NCBI GenBank assembly: GCA_022508735.1
Contig: JAFLUQ010000142.1
Span: forward strand, 1 to 5,567
DNA from: Oscillospiraceae bacterium
Lineage (GTDB): Bacteria > Bacillota > Clostridia > UMGS1883
DNA: 5,567 nt
Direction of reading: 5' to 3'
The notes under the pieces were generated by a model. The model did no database searches and was not told the DNA's origin. It was given only the letters and a program-made list of their open reading frames with translations. The position numbers and the translations under genes are program-made. The first letter of the stretch is position 1; each line of letters begins with the position of its first letter. Shown here piece by piece: positions 1 through 5,567 of this stretch.

Positions 1-126
1 AAAACCTATGTGCTGACTGTCGGAGAGGAAAGCGTTATCATTCCCGATGCAGCCGGAAAAAGACTGTTTATCTGGGAGGAAGGCACTTTAACTCCCCTTG
101 TGCGTATCTCACAAAAAACAGGGTAA
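1..126 (+). CDS. C-terminal end of a secreted-type protein sharing the lyase's tail motif (5' partial)
   Basis: An open frame runs from base 1 to a TAA at 124-126 and encodes 41 residues. Its last part (SVIIPDAAGKRLFIWEEG, then TLTPLVRISQKTG) matches the pattern at the end of the large lyase downstream, which has AFLWDSFSGMKPITEAISQ. Both share hydrophobic-F-(I/L)-W-acidic, then P and a hydrophobic residue about seven residues later, then a terminal ISQ. I infer that this protein carries the same kind of C-terminal domain and is likely another extracellular carbohydrate-active protein, but its catalytic part lies outside the window and its function cannot be named. The final codons (K-T-G-stop) fall inside the structured repeat that begins near 113, so the repeat seems to supply the stop. 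The next gene is on the same strand but has its own promoter, so the two need not be one operon. Confidence 0.7.
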   Translation, partial: KTYVLTVGEESVIIPDAAGKRLFIWEEGTLTPLVRISQKTG

Positions 127-214
127 GCAATACCCTTTAATATATAACTGTCAGCCCCGGCGCAGCGGCCTTTGGCCGCAACCCTCATGCGCCGGGGTTG
201 ACAGCAAAAAAACG
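113..214 (+). repeat. Structured intergenic repeat, copy 1
   Basis: The stretch folds into a small hairpin (121-125 with 131-135, GGGTA/TACCC, loop AGCAA), then a long stem (148-164 with 188-204, 17 pairs, one of them G-T). The long stem encloses a perfect inner hairpin (165-170 with 174-179, GCGGCC/GGCCGC, loop TTT) and an unpaired AACCCTCA at 180-187. A diverged copy with the same order of parts sits at 4926-5031 after the lyase gene. Differences between the copies mostly preserve pairing: 150-202 is G-C here and A-T there, 161-191 is C-G versus T-A, and 165-179 is G-C versus A-T. This favours function as folded RNA rather than simple DNA symmetry. No run of T follows the stem on the + strand, so it is not a classical intrinsic terminator in that direction. 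A role in 3' end formation, mRNA stability, or as a REP/MITE-like repeat is possible. I do not recognise it as a named family. Confidence 0.75.
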
Positions 215-233
215 AACTATAAAAATTTTTATA

Positions 234-262
234 TTTACATTATATTCTTTTTAATGTATAAT
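234..262 (+). promoter_or_regulatory. Sigma-A-type promoter for the lyase gene
   Basis: TTTACA at 234-239 is one base from the -35 consensus, and TATAAT at 257-262 matches the -10 consensus exactly. The spacer is 17 bp, the optimal length. Transcription would begin near 269-270 and leave a leader of about 32 nt before the start codon, too short for a typical riboswitch. The promoter lies just past the structured repeat, so the lyase can be transcribed independently of the upstream gene. No clear operator is visible between 205 and 300. Confidence 0.75.
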
Positions 263-289
263 AAAATCAGAGATAAGAAAACTATGGTC

Positions 290-295
290 AGGAGG
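290..295 (+). promoter_or_regulatory. Ribosome-binding site fixing the lyase start at 302
   Basis: AGGAGG sits six bases before the ATG at 302. The same frame is open upstream with earlier ATGs at 98, 254 and 284. Starting at 284 would put the ribosome-binding site inside the coding region, starting at 254 would place the codon ahead of the predicted transcription start, and starting at 98 would overlap the upstream gene and translate the repeat. Only the 302 start gives a normal signal peptide at the N-terminus. Confidence 0.9.
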
Positions 296-301
296 AAAAA
301 T

Positions 302-3300
302 ATGAAATTCAAAAGGCTGTTGTCACTCCTTGTGGCAATAACGATGGTGCTCTCGCTTTTCGGCGCGTTCACCATAACAACGGAGGCAGCAACTATGGAC
401 GAAGCAACTTTCTTTGCCAAGCTGAATTACAGCGCATACCCCGCGCTTTCCGCGGTTAAGGCCGCGGCAGACCGCCGGGACTATGAAACAGCTAAAATTG
501 AGCTTCTTAAATATTATAAAGAGCGCATAAAGACCACCAAGCTCGGATTTGGTATTTCTGAGGCAGACGAGAACTACGGCATGGCCGTGCTTCCCATGAG
601 AAATATTCTCACCGGCCCTAACGAGTTCGATATGTGGCAGGCGGAATTTGCCGTAGAAAGCAGCGACTTCAGCACCTATAATATTGACGTGACAGAGCGC
701 ATAGCCCATGAGCAGAGCAACGGCGCTGTTTCCTTCATGCTCTTCGCGGGCGATAAGCAGCGTTACCCCGTATATGTGCAGTCCAAGGAGTCCGATGCTC
801 CGCCTGTGCTCGTGATAGAATACGAAAAGAACGGCGTTCCCAAAGCAGTTACGATTACGGCGGACAATGATACATATATCAGCTCACAAAACACCGGCAC
901 AGCCTATGGCGGCGAGGCTCAGCTCGTCATAAAAGAGGACGACGCTGCAAGCAACAATTCCACCGGCGATAACACCCGCCGTGCCTATATTAACTTCCCC
1001 CTGAAGGAGGCGGCCAATTCCACGATCATCTCCGCCACGCTGCAGCTCAGCGCCGCCTATTCCGAGGACTGCGACACCGGCGAGAAGGATGTTCTTGTGA
1101 TCAATGTGGGCGACACCATGTGGAGCGAGAACAGCCTCACATGGGGAGGGATAACCCACAGCATCTATTCCTATCAGAATCTTCAAAATCCCATCTGGGG
1201 AGCCAGCGCACCCGGTGCGGACAGCGAATATCACAACGTTACCGCCCGTTTCTGGTATGGCAGACCTATGGCATGGGAATATCTTTCCTATCTGAATGAC
1301 CCCGAGGAGTACAACAATTCTCACCCCTATGCCGGTGTATATCCCGGCGAGGAGTTCGGCCCAAAGCTGGTTGAGCTCATGAGCGCCTTTGCAACGCAGA
1401 TGAGGTACGGCTATAACAGAACCCTGGAAACAGGTGAACGCCTTAACCGCTGGGTAGATATAGTAGACGCTTTCCTTGCTACAAATGTATTTGACGACCA
1501 TGTGGATGAATTCTACAATATTCTCACCTATATGTGGGGCGACTGCAACTACCTCTACGGTCTTGATATAGCCAACGGCAGCTACTGGTGGAGCAACTGG
1601 AGAATAGTTGCAAATGCCGGTTTCTTCAAGGCAACAGAGTTCCTTTACGAGCTTAAGGATCACGACAATTTCCGTAATAAGGCAGAGTATAACGTGGAGT
1701 ACACCATTGACCTCTTATATAATGACGATATGAGCTTTACAGAGGCCGGCCCGTCCTATTCTCAGTGGTGCGTTCAGCTCTTTGCGGACTGTGCCATTAT
1801 GGCCGACAAGGCCGGGAATCCCATGAGCGCGGAGTTTGTTTCGCGGCTTCGCTATGCCGCTCATGACGCTATGTACAGCTTCTTCCCTGACGGCTACGAG
1901 AGCAACGTGGGTGACTCCAGCTATAAGTCCAATATGCCCCAGTTCAAGCGTTTGGCCGAGTTCCTGAATGACCCGGAGCTGACCGCCTATGTGAATGGTG
2001 ACGGCAGCTATACCGAGGGCTTGACCCACTTCTCCGACAGCGTGAACTCCGCCTATATGCGCACCAGTTGGGATCCGCGGGAAACCTCGTATCTGTCCTT
2101 TGTAAACAGTCCCAACGACGGACACGCCCACCCCGACTCCAATCAGGTTATAATGTACGCCTATGGCCAGCCTCTTCTGGTGGACAGCGGCCGTTACAGC
2201 TACAGCAGCACCAATAAGATATATGATGAGCTGCGCTGGGCCCGGGCGCACAATGTAGTTGAAGCTGACGGCGTCACTATGGGTACGCACTCGGCCAGCG
2301 CTGAAAAGTTCAGTGTGTGGGCTGACAACGCGCTGTTCAACTTTGCCACTTCCGGCCAGCACGGCTATCCCAACACCAAGCACACCAGAAACGTTATGTT
2401 CCTTAAGGACGCCGGCTTTGCCGTCGTTACCGACTATGTAGACGGCAACAACGCAAATCAGAAGTATAATCAGAACTGGCACTTCATGCCCTCCAGCAAC
2501 GCGGCAGTCAAGGGACAGAATGTGGAGACCGATTTCTACGGCAAAGCTAACATAATCCTCGCCAACGCCGACAGCGACGCTGAGCCAAGCGTTAAGCCCG
2601 GCTATTTCAGCGCCGACTACGGTCTTGTGGCTGCCAGTGAGTACGGCTCCTTCAGTAAGACCGGCGCTGACGTTAAGTTCGGCACTGTGCTGTACCCCGT
2701 AAAGGCAGGGGAGACAGCGGCTGTTACAGCTAAGGATATTGCGGCCGATCTTAGCAGCAGTGCAATCGAGTTTACTATCGACGGTAAAACCTCTGCGCTT
2801 TACGTTAAGAATACCGACGATGCCACAGGAGAGTTCGGGGCATATGCCACCGACGCTAAAATGGCATATATAAGCGACAGCACTGTTGCTCTTGTGAACG
2901 GCACAAGGCTTACCGGCAGTGATATTGAATTAGACAGCCCGCTTACTATCAGCGACATATCCGTTATTCTTGAGGACGGAGTTCTCGCCATCAGCGGCAG
3001 CAACCTCTCTCCGAACACAGAAGATAATGCCGCAAAAATAACCGCCGCGGGCGTTACAAGCGTGACCCTCAACGGCGAGGAGATCAGCTTCAATGAGGCT
3101 GACGGCGTTATCTATGCGGTAGGCGTGGCCAGTGTTACCAGGGTTGAGACCGTAGGCACATATACCGCAGAAAAGGACGGCTTTGTTGCTTCCAGCTACG
3201 GTAACGAAGGAGCCACATATCGTGATTATATTCAGGCCCAGGCAGGATGGCAGAACCGTAACGCTTATGCGGCCTTTGACCTCAAGGATATTGAGATCGA

Positions 3301-4927
3301 TGATTTCAGCAAGGCGGTTATCCGCATGACGGTTACCGAAGCAGCCGGCGGAGGAGATGTACATTTCTACTTCCTTGACTACGGTGACTGGACGAGAGAC
3401 ACCCTTCCGTTTGTGCTCGATTCCACAAAGATGCCGTCGCACACAGCTAATACCGGCACTTATACCGGCTATGCAGGCCACTTCAGCGGCAGTGTCAGCG
3501 GTATTGGCGTGGGCAGCGTATTCGAGGTGGATATAACGGGCGCACTGAAAGACTATATGCGAGGCGCGACAACTGATCCGAACGTATTTGTCGATCCCCG
3601 TGAACCTCGCTTCACCTTTGCCATGCTGAGCGCAGCCGGAAGCACAAAGTTTGCCTCCATTGAAAACGGCATTTATCCTCCCGGCCCCACGATCATTCTT
3701 ACGAATGAAGTGACCGAGGGCGAAACAAAGGATACCTTCGTAACGGTCAATTTTGTTGACAAGGCCGGCAGAGAGCTTCAGGAGCCTGTCACTATTACCG
3801 GCGGACTTACGATAGGCAACTTCTACAGCTATAGTGCGCCCGAATTGATCACGGCGGAGGATGGCGCGGTTTACGCCCTTGACACAAGAGCATCAAATAT
3901 CGGCACGATGATCGCTGAAGGCGAAAACGTGCTGACCGCTGTTTACACTGAGGCCGCCGAAATCAATATAGTATTTACGGCCAATGGAGAGCCCATTGCA
4001 AATGGCGACGCACAGTATGTCATTCCCGGCACAAGCTACACCTTCACTCCCGCTGTGCTTTATACCTTTGACGGGCAGGATTACCTGACCGACACAGAAA
4101 AATCTACTCTTACGGTAAAAGCACAGCAGAACGCGGAAAATACGGTTACAATTGCCCTCAGTGCCGTAACGATAAAGGAAAGCCTGATAGAAAATTCCGG
4201 CTTTGATAACGGCGACGCGACAGGCTGGACTACCTCTAACTACACTAAGCAGATAGTTCCCGGGCAGGATAACTTCTCAGTTGTGGAATATAAGGGCCAC
4301 GACAGTGCTCTACGCATGAATACAAATACGGGAAGTGCAAACGCAGGCTCCCTTTCCACAAAGTTTGCGGTTAAACCCAACACCGATTATTACTTTGGCC
4401 TTGATATTCTCCATGATGACGGAACAGCCACCACCGGCTTCCTTGAGCTGATGGACAAAAACAATACAAATCTCCGTCACATAGCTGGTGAGAATCCCGG
4501 TCAGGTGTGGTCCGGCACGGGTGAATACTTCCCCTCCAAGGGCGAGTGGAGCAGAGTTGAATACCTGTTCACCACAGGTGAAAATGAAGAATTTGTCGGA
4601 ATTAAGGCCGCATGGAGCGCAAGTCCCGTATATCTTGATAATATCGTTATATATGAGATCGATAGCGTCCCGGCTGAAAGTGAGCCTATCCTTATCTTTG
4701 ACGGTAAAGAGGCTGTCGCCAATACAGAAACAGATTGCGTTTTGGTCATTGCTCAGTATGACAAGGATGGAATTCTTCTGGATATTAAGTTCGTAAATGT
4801 AACCGCTAAAGTCCAGTCAACTCTTGAACTTACGAAGGTCCAGGGCGCGGTTAAGGCCACCGCATTCCTGTGGGATAGCTTTAGCGGAATGAAACCCATA
4901 ACTGAAGCGATTTCCCAGGACATATAA
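302..4927 (+). CDS. Secreted multidomain heparinase II/III-type polysaccharide lyase with carbohydrate-binding modules
   Basis: The protein has 1541 residues. Residues 1-30 are a Sec signal peptide (MKFKRLL, hydrophobic core, cleavage near TEA-A). Residues 37-77 resemble the helical start of heparinase II/III proteins (DYETAKIELLKYYKERI). Residues 111-300 form a DNRLRE/CBM96-like beta region. An alpha-toroid follows (about 305-590), then the heparinase II/III beta-sandwich with DGHAHPDSN (606-614), DSGRYSY (628-634) and ARAHN (ending at 651). Candidate catalytic residues are N432, Y486 (in GPSYSQW), H608 or H610, and possibly Y632/Y634. The family cleaves uronic-acid polysaccharides by beta-elimination; the substrate (a glycosaminoglycan, alginate-like or plant/algal polyuronide) cannot be told here. 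Then come a DNRLRE-like module (954-1136), a MucBP-like module (1145-1217), an Ig-like stretch (about 1220-1290), a CBM4/9-like module (1294-1453; ENSGFDNGDATGW to YLDNIVIYEID) and a C-terminal domain (1455-1541) ending in FLWDSFSGMKP. No LPXTG or SLH anchor is seen, so it is probably released or held by its binding modules. It is far longer than single-domain family members. Confidence 0.88.
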   Translation: MKFKRLLSLLVAITMVLSLFGAFTITTEAATMDEATFFAKLNYSAYPALSAVKAAADRRDYETAKIELLKYYKERIKTTKLGFGISEADENYGMAVLPMRNILTGPNEFDMWQAEFAVESSDFSTYNIDVTERIAHEQSNGAVSFMLFAGDKQRYPVYVQSKESDAPPVLVIEYEKNGVPKAVTITADNDTYISSQNTGTAYGGEAQLVIKEDDAASNNSTGDNTRRAYINFPLKEAANSTIISATLQLSAAYSEDCDTGEKDVLVINVGDTMWSENSLTWGGITHSIYSYQNLQNPIWGASAPGADSEYHNVTARFWYGRPMAWEYLSYLNDPEEYNNSHPYAGVYPGEEFGPKLVELMSAFATQMRYGYNRTLETGERLNRWVDIVDAFLATNVFDDHVDEFYNILTYMWGDCNYLYGLDIANGSYWWSNWRIVANAGFFKATEFLYELKDHDNFRNKAEYNVEYTIDLLYNDDMSFTEAGPSYSQWCVQLFADCAIMADKAGNPMSAEFVSRLRYAAHDAMYSFFPDGYESNVGDSSYKSNMPQFKRLAEFLNDPELTAYVNGDGSYTEGLTHFSDSVNSAYMRTSWDPRETSYLSFVNSPNDGHAHPDSNQVIMYAYGQPLLVDSGRYSYSSTNKIYDELRWARAHNVVEADGVTMGTHSASAEKFSVWADNALFNFATSGQHGYPNTKHTRNVMFLKDAGFAVVTDYVDGNNANQKYNQNWHFMPSSNAAVKGQNVETDFYGKANIILANADSDAEPSVKPGYFSADYGLVAASEYGSFSKTGADVKFGTVLYPVKAGETAAVTAKDIAADLSSSAIEFTIDGKTSALYVKNTDDATGEFGAYATDAKMAYISDSTVALVNGTRLTGSDIELDSPLTISDISVILEDGVLAISGSNLSPNTEDNAAKITAAGVTSVTLNGEEISFNEADGVIYAVGVASVTRVETVGTYTAEKDGFVASSYGNEGATYRDYIQAQAGWQNRNAYAAFDLKDIEIDDFSKAVIRMTVTEAAGGGDVHFYFLDYGDWTRDTLPFVLDSTKMPSHTANTGTYTGYAGHFSGSVSGIGVGSVFEVDITGALKDYMRGATTDPNVFVDPREPRFTFAMLSAAGSTKFASIENGIYPPGPTIILTNEVTEGETKDTFVTVNFVDKAGRELQEPVTITGGLTIGNFYSYSAPELITAEDGAVYALDTRASNIGTMIAEGENVLTAVYTEAAEINIVFTANGEPIANGDAQYVIPGTSYTFTPAVLYTFDGQDYLTDTEKSTLTVKAQQNAENTVTIALSAVTIKESLIENSGFDNGDATGWTTSNYTKQIVPGQDNFSVVEYKGHDSALRMNTNTGSANAGSLSTKFAVKPNTDYYFGLDILHDDGTATTGFLELMDKNNTNLRHIAGENPGQVWSGTGEYFPSKGEWSRVEYLFTTGENEEFVGIKAAWSASPVYLDNIVIYEIDSVPAESEPILIFDGKEAVANTETDCVLVIAQYDKDGILLDIKFVNVTAKVQSTLELTKVQGAVKATAFLWDSFSGMKPITEAISQDI

Positions 4928-5031
4928 AACAATAGGGTAAAAGCCCTTTGGAATAGATTATCACCCCCCCCGGTGTAACGGCCTTTTGCTGTATCCCTCA
5001 TGCACTGGGGTTGATAGTTGAGAAAAACGAT
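4926..5031 (+). repeat. Structured intergenic repeat, copy 2
   Basis: This is a diverged copy of the element at 113-214, in the same orientation and again at the end of a gene. It has a small hairpin (4934-4938 with 4943-4947, loop AAAA) and a long stem (4958-4963 with 5012-5017, and 4972-4977 with 5001-5006). The inner hairpin pairs 4978-4982 with 4988-4992 and the unpaired block is ATCCCTCA at 4993-5000. The stretches CGGCCTTT, CCCTCATGC and GGGGTTGA are kept in both copies. The left arm contains a run of eight C (4964-4971) where copy 1 has GCCCC, giving about three extra bases that would bulge out of the stem. Unlike copy 1 it begins at, rather than before, the stop codon of the preceding gene. 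A T-run at 5031-5036 follows after about 13 bases, too far for a standard terminator. Confidence 0.72.
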
Positions 5032-5049
5032 TTTTTAAGAATAAGAAAC

Positions 5050-5073
5050 AATAAGGCTGTATGCTGCCTTATT
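5050..5073 (+). terminator. Weak hairpin, possible terminator of the lyase transcript
   Basis: AATAAGGC at 5050-5057 pairs perfectly with GCCTTATT at 5066-5073 around an 8-base loop. The stem is AT-rich and is followed by only a short T-rich segment (TTATTT, then AGA), so it would be a weak terminator at best. It lies 123 bases past the lyase stop and just before a much stronger hairpin, and the two may act together. Confidence 0.4.
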
Positions 5074-5082
5074 TAGACTGTC

Positions 5083-5120
5083 AAAGAAGCCATTTCCGTA
5101 ATTGCGGAAATGGCTTCTTT
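5083..5120. terminator. Strong bidirectional hairpin terminator
   Basis: AAAGAAGCCATTTCCG at 5083-5098 pairs perfectly over 16 bases with 5105-5120 around the loop TAATTG. The stem starts with A-rich and ends with T-rich sequence (TTCTTT on the + strand and the same on the - strand), as in bidirectional terminators. It separates the + strand lyase from the - strand AraC-type gene. The U-tract is interrupted (TTCTTTGTACG), so efficiency in either direction is uncertain. Confidence 0.7.
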
Positions 5121-5158
5121 GTACGTGTTTTCCAATATAGATATAAAAAATCTGTTGA

Positions 5159-5359
5159 TTTTTAAATCAAATAAACGTATCCGCTCAATACATTCATATA
5201 GAGAAAAACTTAAAAAAAGCTATAGACAGTCTGGTAGAGAGTCTGAACTGTGAAGGTTTGGACTCTTACCTGTTTGTTGCCGTAAATGATAATTTTATGC
5301 GGATTTGAGAACAAAACCGCAATTACCCGGAATTGGACGTAAAAATCAAATCGGTATAA
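5159..5359 (+). pseudogene. Probable gene remnant with internal TGA, product unknown
   Basis: A frame is open from 5159 to a TGA at 5306-5308, then continues to a TAA at 5357-5359. From about 5201 it reads like real protein: EKNLKKAIDSLVESLNCEG, LDSYLFVAVNDNFMRI, stop, EQNRNYPELDVKIKSV. No ATG, GTG or TTG start with a ribosome-binding site precedes it, and a TGA at 5156-5158 closes the frame upstream. I infer a 5'-truncated gene that also gained a stop. I do not recognise the family. The AT-rich first part (5159-5200) may not belong to it. The end overlaps the stop of the convergent AraC-type gene by 14 bases. The rest of 5121-5345 shows only AT-rich spacer, including a small palindrome at 5155-5170 (TTGATTT, TT, AAATCAA). 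Confidence 0.4.
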
Positions 5360-5567
5360 AATTTTTCGCGTTCATTTTTACTGCTTCGTCTGATTTTAAG
5401 CGTCTCTTCAGGCTCCTCATATCATCATAGCCCACGGCAGAGGCGGCTTCGGCCAAGGTCATGCCGCCCCGGATAAACTCCCTGGCCTTGTTGGTTCGGG
5501 CATCGGCTTTCATTTCAACAAAGGTTTTATTGTAGTTTTTCTTTAAAAAGCGCTGTGTCTGACGCCG
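5346..5567 (-). CDS. AraC-type transcriptional regulator, C-terminal DNA-binding end (partial)
   Basis: Read on the - strand from the window edge, 73 codons lead to a TGA at 5348-5346. The segment RFLKKNYNKTFVEMKADAR, then KAREFIRGGMTLAEAASAVG, then YDDMRSLKRRLK follows the AraC/XylS helix-turn-helix pattern: F-K-K, a stretch around the linker helix, then A-x-x-h-I, A-x-x-V-G-(F/Y)-x-D, and a final F/L-x-R-x-h-K. This matches the second half of the roughly 100-residue DNA-binding domain. The sensing domain lies beyond the window, so the ligand is unknown. After the domain there is a short tail (SDEAVKMNAKNFIPI). The gene is convergent with the lyase, so proximity alone is weak evidence that it regulates it. 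An Ada-like or other AraC-fold protein cannot be excluded from the fragment. Confidence 0.72.
   Translation of the reverse strand, partial: RRQTQRFLKKNYNKTFVEMKADARTNKAREFIRGGMTLAEAASAVGYDDMRSLKRRLKSDEAVKMNAKNFIPI

Noticed and set aside
148..204. Long stem as a standard intrinsic terminator of the upstream gene
   Set aside because: The stem is strong but is followed by CAAAAAAA on the + strand, not T. Only - strand transcription would see a T-run, and there is no - strand gene here.
98..301. Upstream extension of the lyase frame to an ATG at 98
   Set aside because: It would translate the structured repeat and promoter, overlaps the upstream gene, and gives no signal peptide at the N-terminus. 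The AGGAGG at 290-295 points to 302.
884..1663. Long - strand open frame opposite the lyase
   Set aside because: It is antisense to a clearly conserved lyase, has a composition biased to Val, Ile and Gly, and has no recognisable domain. The same holds for - strand frames at 1715-2482, 2930-3481 and others.
4488..4796. + strand frame inside the lyase gene
   Set aside because: It lies wholly within the CBM4/9-like and C-terminal coding region in another frame, without a ribosome-binding site or domain.
113..5031. The two repeats as ends of an insertion sequence or integron cassette
   Set aside because: No transposase or integrase lies between or beside them, they are direct rather than inverted copies, no target duplications are visible, and attC-type core sites are absent.
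5155..5170. AT palindrome as an operator
   Set aside because: It is short, made mostly of A and T, and not near a recognisable promoter. Chance is likely in this AT-rich spacer.
5125..5250. Small + strand frame starting with GTG
   Set aside because: It has no ribosome-binding site, starts right after the terminator, and encodes a basic, low-complexity peptide. The overlapping frame looks more coding-like.

Overview
The window looks like part of a Gram-positive, Clostridia-type genome from a polysaccharide-degrading, probably gut-dwelling or anaerobic bacterium. The reasons are the strong AGGAGG ribosome-binding site, the sigma-A-like promoter, the lipid-free Sec signal peptide on a very large secreted enzyme, AT-rich intergenic DNA around roughly 50% GC genes, and a C-terminal domain style (hydrophobic-FLWD...KP...) that I associate with clostridial secreted carbohydrate enzymes. 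The species assignment is an inference only.

Layout. Positions 1-126 are the last 41 codons of a + strand gene whose tail resembles the tail of the next gene. Positions 113-214 hold a structured, palindromic intergenic repeat. A near-consensus promoter (234-262) and ribosome-binding site (290-295) follow. Positions 302-4927 encode one 1541-residue secreted protein: signal peptide, helical N-terminus, an inserted DNRLRE/CBM96-like beta region whose halves appear in swapped order, a heparinase II/III-type polysaccharide lyase core, a second DNRLRE-like module, a MucBP-like module, an Ig-like stretch, a CBM4/9-like module and a C-terminal domain. Immediately after it, 4926-5031 holds a second, diverged copy of the repeat, in the same orientation and in the same place relative to the gene end. 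Base changes between the copies preserve pairing, so the element probably acts as folded RNA. Two hairpins (5050-5073 and 5083-5120) end the unit.

Positions 5121-5345 contain no intact gene. A coding-like reading frame without a start codon and with an internal TGA (5159-5359) looks like a gene remnant. At the right edge, on the - strand, is the C-terminal end of an AraC-type regulator (5346-5567), convergent with the lyase.

How the parts fit. The two + strand genes appear to be neighbouring secreted proteins with a shared type of C-terminus and shared 3' element, and the lyase has its own promoter. AraC-type regulators often control carbohydrate loci, but this one is convergent and nothing in the sequence ties it to the lyase. 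The strongest candidates for something undescribed are the paired structured 3' element and the permuted-looking binding module inside the lyase.
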